A stretch of 64,000 nt of DNA. Origin: Vreelandella lutescens. Lineage in GTDB: Bacteria > Pseudomonadota > Gammaproteobacteria > Pseudomonadales > Halomonadaceae. Positions 34,376 to 42,048 of the stretch are shown here, in pieces (position 1 is the stretch's first letter; each line of letters starts with the position of its first letter). The stretch is from the NCBI RefSeq assembly GCF_014640815.1, contig NZ_BMHM01000003.1, positions 1 to 64,000 of the forward strand. The letters run 5' to 3'. The position numbers were made by a program, and so were the translations under genes. The notes under the pieces are model-generated. The model worked only from the letters and a program-made list of their open reading frames with translations. It did not search any database and was not told the origin of the DNA.

Positions 34376-35128
34376 CTAGTGTGCGGTCCAGCCGCCATCG
34401 ACCATTAACGCGCTGCCCGTGACCAAGGCGGAAGCAGGGGAGGCTAAAAACACCACCGGGCCCATCAGGTCTTCAATTTGGCCTAATCGCCCCAGGGGGA
34501 TGTTAGCCAGCACGCGCTCCTTAAAGCCGGGCTCTGCAAAGAATGGCTTCGTCATGGGCGTTTCAATAAAGGTCGGGCACACGGTATTAACGCGAATTTC
34601 CCTCGGGCCTAGCTCTACCGCCATGGCTTTTGTCATTCCTTCCACGGCAGCTTTAGAGGCGCAGTAGAGGCTGCGGTTGACCGCCCCCACGTGCCCCATT
34701 TGCGATGAGATATTGATCACACTGCCGCCCGCAGGCATATGCTGCACTACGGTTTGGGTAGTGAAATAGGTCGAGCGTACATTCAGATCCATGACCGCTG
34801 CATAGTCATCGTCGGTGATCTCGTTGAGCGGTTTTGGCCGATTAGTACCCGCATTGTTGACCAAAATATCAAACGCTTGCCCCTCTATGGCTTTCTTTAA
34901 AGCGGCGTGGTCAGTGACATCCAGAGCCAGCCCTTTAGCCTGTAATCCCGCCGCGCGCAGGGCGCTGACGGCACTATTTAACGTCTCTTCACTGCGCGCC
35001 ATCAAGGTGACACAGGCACCCGCCTGAGCGAGCGCGCATGCGCAAGCAAAGCCAATGCCTTGGCTTGCGCCAGTGACCAGCGCGCGCTTTCCGGTTAACT
35101 GCAGGCTGGGCGTGCGCGGTAGATTCAT
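34376..35128 (-). CDS. SDR-family oxidoreductase in a catabolic cluster
   Basis: A 250-residue classical short-chain dehydrogenase. It shows the cofactor motif TGASQGIG (residues 19-26), the structural NNAG, the catalytic Ser (NISSQMG), YCASK (Tyr-X3-Lys) and the C-terminal [13 protein letters not shown]. The residue after the second beta strand is Arg (ARSEE), compatible with NADP, but I do not press this. It overlaps the stop of the HisD/HpsN-like gene by 4 bases (ATGA), so the two enzymes probably act on linked steps of the same alcohol or polyol pathway. Confidence 0.88.
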   Translation of the reverse strand: MNLPRTPSLQLTGKRALVTGASQGIGFACACALAQAGACVTLMARSEETLNSAVSALRAAGLQAKGLALDVTDHAALKKAIEGQAFDILVNNAGTNRPKPLNEITDDDYAAVMDLNVRSTYFTTQTVVQHMPAGGSVINISSQMGHVGAVNRSLYCASKAAVEGMTKAMAVELGPREIRVNTVCPTFIETPMTKPFFAEPGFKERVLANIPLGRLGQIEDLMGPVVFLASPASALVTGSALMVDGGWTAH

Positions 35129-36435
35129 GCATCCACCGCTGAAGCGTAAGGGATGTCTCGTTTACCGTAGCGGCGCACCCGCTCGTTGGCCTGTTCTGCG
35201 TGGCCTGCGAACCCTTCCAGGGTGCATAAGCGTGAACAGTAGCTGCCAATTTCGGCCGAGGCTTCGTCGGTTAATACGCGTTGGTAGGTGCAGGTTTTCA
35301 AGAATTTACCGACCCACAGGCCGCCGGTGTAGCGCGCGGCTTTCTTGGTGGGCAGGGTGTGGTTAGTGCCAATCACCTTGTCGCCGTAAGCGACGTTGGT
35401 GCGCGGGCCAAGGAACAGCGCCCCGTAGTTGGTCATGTTGTTAAGGTAAAAGTCTGGGTCTTCTGTCATGACCTGCACGTGCTCGTAGGCCATCTCGTTG
35501 GCGACTTGCAGCATCTCGTCATGGCTGTCGCAGACAATAATTTCCCCATGGGTTTCCCACGCTTGGCGCGCAATCTCGGCGGTGGGCAGCTTTTGTAGCA
35601 GCTCTTCAATGGCCGCTAAGGTGTCCTGTGCCAGCTTTTCAGAGTTGGTGAGTAGCGCTGCCGGTGAGGTAGGGCCGTGTTCTGCTTGCCCGAGCAGGTC
35701 GGTGGCACACAGCAGGCCGTCGACGCTCTCATCGGCAATTACCAGCGTTTCGGTGGGGCCTGCAAACAGGTCAATACCCACACGGCCATACAGCTGGCGC
35801 TTAGCTTCGGCAACAAACGCATTACCTGGCCCTACCAGCATATCCACCGGCTCGATAGTGTCGGTGCCAATCGCCATCGCACCAACGGCCTGCACGCCGC
35901 CCAGCACGAATATCTCATCGGCACCGGCCAAATGCATCGCCGCTACAATCGCAGGGTGCGGTTTGCCCTTGTAAGGCGGGGCTGCCGCAATGACGCGCTT
36001 TACGCCGGCTATTTTGGCGGTGAGAACGCTCATATGGGCTGACGCCACCATGGGGTAAGCACCGCCAGGGATATAGCAGCCCACTGCGTTGATCGGCACA
36101 TGCTTGTGACCAAGGATGACGCCTGGGCGGGTCTCAATTTCCACCGGCTGCATGGAAGCCAGCTGGGCCTCAGCGAAACGGCGGATTTGCGCCTGGGCAA
36201 AGCGGATATCTTCCAAATCGCGCTCGGCAACTTGGCTCATGGCGTGGGCAATATCGGCCTCGCTGAGGCGGAAGCTTTCAGGTGACCAGTGATCAAATTT
36301 TTCTGATAAGTCGCGCACGGCGTGGTCGCCGCGGGCTTGAATATCGGCCAAGGTTTTTTCTACGGTTTCGCGTACTTGGCGGTCAGCTTCGGCGCGGGTT
36401 TCAACGGAAGCACCGGTTTTGAGGTGGCGAATCAT
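35125..36435 (-). CDS. HisD-family dehydrogenase, HpsN-like
   Basis: A 436-residue Zn- and NAD-dependent alcohol-to-acid dehydrogenase of the histidinol dehydrogenase superfamily. Conserved elements include [44 protein letters not shown], the catalytic-type Glu-His in YEHVQVMT and His in GTNHTLPT. Sequence style and context (SDR, TRAP, LacI; no his genes) fit the sulfopropanediol 3-dehydrogenase (HpsN) branch better than biosynthetic HisD. HpsN oxidises DHPS to sulfolactate, but no sulfolactate-cleaving genes are present, so the substrate is uncertain. It is divergent from the CRYL1-like gene across an operator-bearing gap. Confidence 0.8.
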   Translation of the reverse strand: MIRHLKTGASVETRAEADRQVRETVEKTLADIQARGDHAVRDLSEKFDHWSPESFRLSEADIAHAMSQVAERDLEDIRFAQAQIRRFAEAQLASMQPVEIETRPGVILGHKHVPINAVGCYIPGGAYPMVASAHMSVLTAKIAGVKRVIAAAPPYKGKPHPAIVAAMHLAGADEIFVLGGVQAVGAMAIGTDTIEPVDMLVGPGNAFVAEAKRQLYGRVGIDLFAGPTETLVIADESVDGLLCATDLLGQAEHGPTSPAALLTNSEKLAQDTLAAIEELLQKLPTAEIARQAWETHGEIIVCDSHDEMLQVANEMAYEHVQVMTEDPDFYLNNMTNYGALFLGPRTNVAYGDKVIGTNHTLPTKKAARYTGGLWVGKFLKTCTYQRVLTDEASAEIGSYCSRLCTLEGFAGHAEQANERVRRYGKRDIPYASAVDA

Positions 36436-36503
36436 AAAGGCTCCTTATTGGTATTGTGGTCGTCGCAGGAAGGCGAAGGAATAACGGCCAGCCTTGTTAT
36501 GTA

Positions 36504-36558
36504 AAGCGCTTGAGTGCTGGCATAGCGTAAGGCTAGGCGCTGTTGCATACGAATGCAA
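36504..36558. promoter_or_regulatory. LacI-type operator(s) in the divergent promoter
   Basis: TTGCATACGAATGCAA at 36543-36558 is an inverted repeat (TTGCAT-A-CG-A-ATGCAA) with the central CG typical of LacI/PurR-family sites. A second 8-base palindrome AAGCGCTT lies at 36504-36511. Both are between the HpsN-like gene and the dehydrogenase-lacI pair, so autoregulation and control of both arms by the LacI protein at 37629 is likely. Confidence 0.65.
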
Positions 36559-36644
36559 ATGCTTTGTTGCCATGCTATGTTGAAAGGCGACAGCCGGCGC
36601 TTAACGGGCCGTTATTCATACAATGCTAATAATAGGGGTAGACC

Positions 36645-37583
36645 ATGACGATGCACGTTGCTGTAGTAGGGGCTGGGCTCATTGGGCGGGGCTGGGCGAT
36701 GGTATTTGCTCGGGCAGGTGTGTCTGTGCGGCTATACGATGTAGATGCCGCGCAGCTTGGGCGTGCTAGTGAGCGAATCGCTACATCGCTGCAAGACCTT
36801 CATCAGGCTGGATTAATTGATGAGGAGCCTGAGGCTATTTTGGCACGGATTGAGTGTCAGCCAGAGCTAGCTCGCGCCTTGGTTGGGGTGGCGTATGTGC
36901 AAGAGTGCGGGCCGGAAAATGTAGCGGTTAAGCAGGCGATGTATACGCAGTTAGAAGCGGCGGTAGAGGCGAGAACTATTTTAGCGAGCTCAACGTCAGG
37001 CATCGTCGCGTCACAGTTTACAGGCCATTTAGCGCACCCTGAGCGCTGCCTGGTGGCGCATCCTGTGAACCCGCCTTACCTGGTTCCTTTGGTGGAGATA
37101 GCGCCCAGCGATGCAACAAGTGACAACACAGTAGAGCGCACCATGGCGCTGATGCATCAGGTAGGACAAGAGCCGATCCTGGTGGCAAAGGAGGTGCAGG
37201 GGTTTATCCTGAACCGTTTGCAAGGCGCGCTGCTCAATGAGGCACTGCGTTTGTTCCGCGATGGCTATGTGTCAGCAGAAGACTTGGATAAAACTGTGAA
37301 GCATGGCCTGGGGTTACGGTGGTCGTTTATGGGACCCTTTGAAACCATCGATTTAAATGCACCTGCCGGTGTGGTCGACTACGCCGCTCGCTATGGCCCG
37401 CTGTATCGTGATGTGGATACTCAGCGCAGCGAGGCTAACCCATGGGAAGATGAAACCCTCCAGCGCTTAGATAGCGAACGGCGAACGGTGTTGGCTGCCG
37501 ATCAGCTAGCGGAGCGCCAGGTATGGCGTGACCGCCGCTTAATGGCGTTAATGGCCCATAAAGGCCAGCAGCCCATCGTTTGA
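36645..37583 (+). CDS. 3-hydroxyacyl-CoA dehydrogenase-fold enzyme, CRYL1/L-gulonate 3-dehydrogenase-like
   Basis: A 312-residue NAD-dependent 3-hydroxyacid dehydrogenase. It has the N-terminal Rossmann motif VVGAGLIGRGWA (8-19), STSGI, the catalytic His segment HPVNPPYLVPLVEI, and NRLQGALLNEALRL. GLRWSFMGPFETIDLNAPAG matches lambda-crystallin (CRYL1, L-gulonate 3-dehydrogenase) more closely than fatty-acid FadB types. L-carnitine dehydrogenase is a related alternative. AGGGG precedes the start (ATG 36645 or 36651). It is followed by lacI, and both probably belong to the catabolic cluster. Confidence 0.8.
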   Translation: MTMHVAVVGAGLIGRGWAMVFARAGVSVRLYDVDAAQLGRASERIATSLQDLHQAGLIDEEPEAILARIECQPELARALVGVAYVQECGPENVAVKQAMYTQLEAAVEARTILASSTSGIVASQFTGHLAHPERCLVAHPVNPPYLVPLVEIAPSDATSDNTVERTMALMHQVGQEPILVAKEVQGFILNRLQGALLNEALRLFRDGYVSAEDLDKTVKHGLGLRWSFMGPFETIDLNAPAGVVDYAARYGPLYRDVDTQRSEANPWEDETLQRLDSERRTVLAADQLAERQVWRDRRLMALMAHKGQQPIV

Positions 37584-37628
37584 TCTTTGGCGCGTGCGCT
37601 GAACACGACTCCCCACGTAGAGGTAAAT

Positions 37629-38636
37629 ATGAAGAAGCGGCCGGTAACCTCACAGCAAGTCGCTGAACTGGCGGGGGTCTCGCAATCAGCGGTGAGTCGC
37701 TGTTTCTCACCGAAGGCGAGTATTGCACCCAAAACCAAGGCTAAGGTACTCGCCGCTGCCAAGCAGCTTGGCTACCGACCTAATGCGATTGCACGCTCGC
37801 TGATTACCCGCTCATCGCGCACCATTGCCGTGGTGATGTCTCAGTTAGATAACCCTTTTTATGCACAAATGCTGGAGTATGCATCTCGCCGTTTCCAGCA
37901 GCATGGCTATCACCTGTTACTGTTTATGAGCAGTGACGAGCAGGAAACGACCAGCGTCATGTCGGATATTTTGCAAAGCCAAGCGGACGGTATCTTGATG
38001 CTAGCCGCCACGCTCTCGTCCTCACTGGCTAAAGAGTGCGTGGCGCGGGGAATCCCTGTGGTGATGATCAACCGTACGGTCGCGTTTGAAGGCGTTAGCC
38101 AAGTCGCCAGCGATAACTATCACGGCGGATATTGGGTAGGGTGCCATTTGGTGGAAAGCGGCTGCGAGCGCATCGCATTTTTGGCAGGTTTGGCAGACTC
38201 CTCCACCAGTAGCCAGCGGCGGCAAGGGTTTCTAGATGCACTGGCCGAGCACGGTGCGGCCTGTTGGGCTGAGGCCATCGGCGACTATGACTTTGCCACC
38301 GCCCAAGCCGCCACTCGCGCGCTCTTTAGTCGCGATGTTTACCCTGATGCGGTGTTTGCTGCCAACGACCATATGGCCATTGCGGTCATCGACACGTTGA
38401 AAGCGGAGCTAGGCCTGCAGGTGCCTCAGGATGTGGCAGTGGTAGGGTTCGATAACATTCCTGTTGCCGCTTGGCCCAGCTATCAGCTCACCACGGTGCA
38501 GCAACCGATTGAAGCCATGGTCGACGAAGCCACCGCGTTACTGCTGGGGCAGATTGCCAGCGGGCAGGTGACCGGCGAGCGCAAGGTATTGCCAGTAACA
38601 CCCATTGTGCGAGCCAGTGCCGTGTCTGGCACATAA
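37629..38636 (+). CDS. LacI-family repressor
   Basis: A 335-residue regulator with an N-terminal helix-turn-helix (VTSQQVAELAGVSQSAVSRC), the hinge region YRPNAIARSL, and a periplasmic-binding-protein-like sensor domain (DNPFYAQMLEYA, GCERIAFLAG, VVGFDNIPVAAWPSYQLTTV). I chose ATG 37629, with GAGG nine bases upstream; an upstream in-frame start lacks a site. It probably binds the palindrome at 36543 and controls the surrounding dehydrogenase and TRAP genes. The inducer is unknown. Confidence 0.9.
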   Translation: MKKRPVTSQQVAELAGVSQSAVSRCFSPKASIAPKTKAKVLAAAKQLGYRPNAIARSLITRSSRTIAVVMSQLDNPFYAQMLEYASRRFQQHGYHLLLFMSSDEQETTSVMSDILQSQADGILMLAATLSSSLAKECVARGIPVVMINRTVAFEGVSQVASDNYHGGYWVGCHLVESGCERIAFLAGLADSSTSSQRRQGFLDALAEHGAACWAEAIGDYDFATAQAATRALFSRDVYPDAVFAANDHMAIAVIDTLKAELGLQVPQDVAVVGFDNIPVAAWPSYQLTTVQQPIEAMVDEATALLLGQIASGQVTGERKVLPVTPIVRASAVSGT

Positions 38637-38661
38637 GCGGCGTAACCGACTGATACAACTA

Positions 38662-38688
38662 CGCCGCCTTGTCTTCACAAGGCGGCGT
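38662..38688. terminator. Bidirectional hairpin between lacI and dctM
   Basis: The perfect 11-bp stem CGCCGCCTTGT/ACAAGGCGGCG has a 5-nt loop and is followed by TTT. It separates two convergent transcripts. Confidence 0.75.
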
Positions 38689-38718
38689 TTAAAGGTGCTG
38701 CAAAGGTAGTGGCGTCGT

Positions 38719-40050
38719 TTAGCCTAGCAGCATGCTGGGTAGCCCCGTGACGAGCCACGGGAAGAAGGCCATCAGTAGGCAGGCCAGTAGAATGAGCGCC
38801 ACAAAGGGAATCACTGCTTTGTACAGGTCGACAATTTCAACGCCAGGCGGTGCTACCCCTTTGAGATAGAACAGCGCATAGCCGAACGGTGGCGTCAGGA
38901 AGGATGTTTGCAGCACAACAGCCACCATCACAACGAACCACAGCGGGTCGACACCCATCTGTTGCACAATGGGCAGCATAATGGGGAAGCTCAGCAGTAC
39001 GATGCCCGTCCAATCCAGGAACATGCCCAGAATAAACACCAGGAACAGCATCATAATCAGCGCGCCGGTGGTGCCGCCGGGCATAGCAAGCAGTAGATCT
39101 TGAATCACCTGCATACCGCCGCCCCGTGAGAAGACCCCAGTGAACGCTGTGGCACCCACTAACACCAGCATCACCATCGTGGTGGTTTTGCCCGCTTCAA
39201 TCAGTGTGTGGTAGCAAGTGGTTATTTTGCGATCGCCAAAAATCATGAACAAGATAAAGGCGATAAAGACCCCGATGGCAGATGCTTCAGTGGCCGTCGC
39301 AATGCCGGTAAACAGTGCGCCTAGTACACCCAGGATGAGTGACATGGGCGGCACTACATATTTGCCCAGCATAATCAGCAGCTGTTTCGTGCTCACTTCT
39401 GCGCGCTCTTCTTTGGGCACAGGAGGGCCGTAAGAGGGTTTGAAGTGACAGATTAGCAGCACGTAAAGAGCGTACATAACACCCAGCATCAGGCCGGGGA
39501 TCATTGCCCCAGCGAAGAGTGCCCCAACGGACACCGGGGAGTAGCTGGCCATCAAAATAAGCATGATGCTGGGCGGGATCAGGATGCCCAAGCAGCCGCT
39601 GGCCATAATGACGCCCGCGCTTAGCTCTTTGTTGTAGCCATATTTGAGCATTGGCACCAGGGCGATCATGCCCATGACGGCAATCGAGGCACCCACAATA
39701 CCCGTGGTGGCTGCCAGCAGTACCGAGACGATGACCACGGTGAGTGCGAGGCCGCCACGCAGGTTGGCGAGCAGCAGGCGCATGGCGTCAAACATTTTCT
39801 CAGTGACCCCCGAGTCATTGAGAAACCTAGCCATTAAGACAAATAAGGGAATCGCCACTAGGACGTAGTTGTCCATGGCGTTACCGAAAATATTGTTAAT
39901 CAACGTGCCCAGCACGCGCTCTCCAGGGCCTAGGAAAGCACCAATCACCGCCACACCACCCAGCACGAATGCCAGTGGATGGCCCATGAAAAGACCAATT
40001 AGCAGCCCACCAAACATAACGAGCGCCAGCAGTTCAGGACTTAAGTTCAT
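38719..40050 (-). CDS. dctM: TRAP transporter large permease (DctM)
   Basis: A 443-residue DctM-family permease with about 12 membrane segments. LFMGHPLAFVLGGVAVIGAF at the N-terminus and LGMFLDWTGIVLLSFPIMLP near residue 355 are family signatures. It uses the sodium gradient together with the small subunit and binding protein to import an organic acid. Its ATG overlaps the dctQ stop by 4 bases. Confidence 0.94.
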   Translation of the reverse strand: MNLSPELLALVMFGGLLIGLFMGHPLAFVLGGVAVIGAFLGPGERVLGTLINNIFGNAMDNYVLVAIPLFVLMARFLNDSGVTEKMFDAMRLLLANLRGGLALTVVIVSVLLAATTGIVGASIAVMGMIALVPMLKYGYNKELSAGVIMASGCLGILIPPSIMLILMASYSPVSVGALFAGAMIPGLMLGVMYALYVLLICHFKPSYGPPVPKEERAEVSTKQLLIMLGKYVVPPMSLILGVLGALFTGIATATEASAIGVFIAFILFMIFGDRKITTCYHTLIEAGKTTTMVMLVLVGATAFTGVFSRGGGMQVIQDLLLAMPGGTTGALIMMLFLVFILGMFLDWTGIVLLSFPIMLPIVQQMGVDPLWFVVMVAVVLQTSFLTPPFGYALFYLKGVAPPGVEIVDLYKAVIPFVALILLACLLMAFFPWLVTGLPSMLLG

Positions 40051-40550
40051 GCTGATTCCTCCTCGCGCAGTTGGATAATCGCACGCAGCACAATGGCAAT
40101 CGCCTGTAGCAGAATCAGCGCAGCGGCCACCACGATAACGCCCTTAATGGGGTAGACCGGGATAGATACCATGCCGTAAGTGGTTTCGCCGCGGGAAAAA
40201 GAGCGCTCAAAAAAGCTCCATCCATAGGTCAGTAGCATCCAGATGAACGGCACAAAGAACACGACATAACCGATCACTTCCAGCAGCGCCTGACGCTTAC
40301 GTGATAGCAGACGCTTGAGCACGTCAACTTCCACGTGAGCGTGGTGACGAAGCCCGTAAGCGGCCATCAGCATGAAGTGAGCACCAAACAGCATTTTGGT
40401 GACGTCGAACGCCCAGTCGCTGGGGCGGCCAAAGAAGAATCGTGAGGCAATGTCGTACAGAACAATCAGGGTAATGATGGCAATTAACGGTGCGACAATA
40501 CGGCCAAACAGCTCGTTAATTGCATCGATCGCCTTGGCAATCGCGTTCAT
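40047..40550 (-). CDS. dctQ: TRAP transporter small permease (DctQ)
   Basis: A 167-residue membrane protein with four predicted helices. IITLIVLYDIASRFFFGRPS and the segment FGAHFMLMAAYGLRHHAHVE (the DctQ signature with the H-A-H-V-E run) are visible. It forms the membrane complex with DctM, which it overlaps by 4 bases. A strong hairpin separates it from the binding-protein gene. Confidence 0.92.
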   Translation of the reverse strand: MNAIAKAIDAINELFGRIVAPLIAIITLIVLYDIASRFFFGRPSDWAFDVTKMLFGAHFMLMAAYGLRHHAHVEVDVLKRLLSRKRQALLEVIGYVVFFVPFIWMLLTYGWSFFERSFSRGETTYGMVSIPVYPIKGVIVVAAALILLQAIAIVLRAIIQLREEESA

Positions 40551-40572
40551 GGAAGATCTCCGCAGTCAGCAC

Positions 40573-40600
40573 AAAAAACCGCCCCGGTTCCCCGGGGCGG
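40573..40600 (-). terminator. Hairpin with T-run between dctP and dctQM
   Basis: On the minus strand the stem CCGCCCCGG/CCGGGGCGG (4-nt loop) is followed by TTTTTT (A-run at 40573-40578 on the plus strand). It sits 13 bases after the dctP stop, so it may cut transcription partly, giving more binding protein than permease. Confidence 0.8.
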
Positions 40601-40612
40601 CGCAGAAGCGCC

Positions 40613-41716
40613 TTATAGGCAGGCTTCGATCTCTTCCAGTGAGGGCAGGTTATCCATGGTACGGCTCATGTTGAACGGAGCCGATACGTCACGCCATTTG
40701 GCGTAATCTTCAAGGTAGGTCACCATAGAGTGGTAAACCTTGGCGTGGTCAGGGTTTTCACAGGCACCGCGCACGATCACGTCGTTAGTAATCTCTTGGA
40801 TGCGCGCCAGATCTTCTTCAGAGAACTGGTTGATGGTGATACCGGCATCAATAAATTTCTGGGTAGCGTCTGTTGATTCACGCTCAGACCATGCCAGTGA
40901 CCACGCCATGGTAGCGTCGGCGGCAATGCGCAGCTTCTGCTGAGTTTCTTCAGACAGCGCATTCCACGCGTCAAGGTTGATCATGACGCCGAAGACGCTT
41001 GCCGACTGGTGCCAGCCTGGGGTGGCCCAATAGTTGGCTACTTCAGCAAAGCCAGCATTGAAGTCAACGCCTGGGGTAGAGAATTCACCCGCGTCAATCA
41101 CGCCGCGCTCAATGGCTTGATACACTTCGCCGCCGGCCAGTGTGACCTGCGAGCCGCCTAGCTCTTCCAGCACGCGCCCTTGGTCACGGCCAGAGAGACG
41201 CAGGCGTTTGCCTTCCAGATCCGCAATGCTCTCAATCGGCGTGCGACCCATAAAGCCGGACTCGTTGTTCAACGCGGCGTAGGGCAGGTACATCATGCCG
41301 TACTGGCCGTAGATCTCTTCATAGAGCTCACGGCCGCCCCACTGCTGAATCCAGTTGATATAGTCAACGGCGTTAAACAGGCTGGTGGTGGTGGCCAATG
41401 GCGAGAATGCCGGGTTCAGGCCTGCCCAATAGCCTGGCCAGTCGCCAGCGGCTTCGATACTGCCTGTTTCGGTAGCGTCAAATACTTCGGTGCCAGGCAT
41501 CAGCGTGCCGCCAGCGCGGAAATTGATCTGCACTTCGTCACCGGCTAGTTGGTTAACCAGCTCGGCCCAATGCTGATCCAGTTTGATCAGGTCTAGGTTG
41601 TCGGGCCACGTAGACGTCATGGTCCACTGTTCTTGGGCCTGGGCCGTGGAGGTAAGAGCGGCGAAAGCAACGCCAGCGGCAAGGCTGGTGAGTGCGAATT
41701 TAGTGGTCTTTTTCAT
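40613..41716 (-). CDS. dctP: TRAP transporter substrate-binding protein (DctP)
   Basis: A 367-residue periplasmic binding protein with a signal peptide (SLAAGVAFAALTSTAQA). The mature part begins QEQWTMTSTWPDNLDLIKL, and the conserved Arg is in GKRLRLSGRDQGRV. FNAGFAEVANYWATPGWHQS resembles the DctP/TakP group for carboxylates. I chose ATG 41716 (MKKTTKF, AGGAA upstream). It is the first gene of dctPQM and is most likely induced with the adjacent dehydrogenases. The ligand is unknown; a sulfonate, polyol-acid or keto acid would fit. Confidence 0.9.
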   Translation of the reverse strand: MKKTTKFALTSLAAGVAFAALTSTAQAQEQWTMTSTWPDNLDLIKLDQHWAELVNQLAGDEVQINFRAGGTLMPGTEVFDATETGSIEAAGDWPGYWAGLNPAFSPLATTTSLFNAVDYINWIQQWGGRELYEEIYGQYGMMYLPYAALNNESGFMGRTPIESIADLEGKRLRLSGRDQGRVLEELGGSQVTLAGGEVYQAIERGVIDAGEFSTPGVDFNAGFAEVANYWATPGWHQSASVFGVMINLDAWNALSEETQQKLRIAADATMAWSLAWSERESTDATQKFIDAGITINQFSEEDLARIQEITNDVIVRGACENPDHAKVYHSMVTYLEDYAKWRDVSAPFNMSRTMDNLPSLEEIEACL

Positions 41717-42048
41717 TGTATGTTTCCTGGTACTTTGGCGGTTAGCGTTATTAGTGTTAGTGACCTGAAAGCAGGAAAGTACAGCGAGCAGGCTGACGTT
41801 TACGTAAAGTAAAACAACTCTGCGCTGCATCGCTAAGCTAGCACACTCCACCCGCTGCAACGCAATATCAGTAAATTAAGGAAGCTAACGCGAACGGTTG
41901 CATGGAAGTTCTTTAAAAATAGATTTAAAAACAATGATTTATATTTATTTTTTAAGCCTTCGTATGAGTGTTGAAGGGTGAGAAAACGTTGAAAAGCACA
42001 GGTTTGTTAAACCAAAGTTGTAAGATAATTCTTGCGTAAGGAGCTGCC
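41717..42048. other. Intergenic region between dctP and tmcA with a candidate operator
   Basis: 332 bases without a gene. The palindrome TTTACGTAAA (41799-41808) has a central CG like LacI-type sites and lies about 83 bases upstream of dctP, but it does not match the 36543 site in its outer bases. The stretch next to tmcA (41910-41990) is AT-rich. Nothing else is seen. Confidence 0.5.

Noticed and set aside
35125-36435. Biosynthetic histidinol dehydrogenase (hisD)
   Set aside because: No other his genes are adjacent, and the context (SDR, TRAP, LacI) points to a catabolic HpsN-like enzyme.
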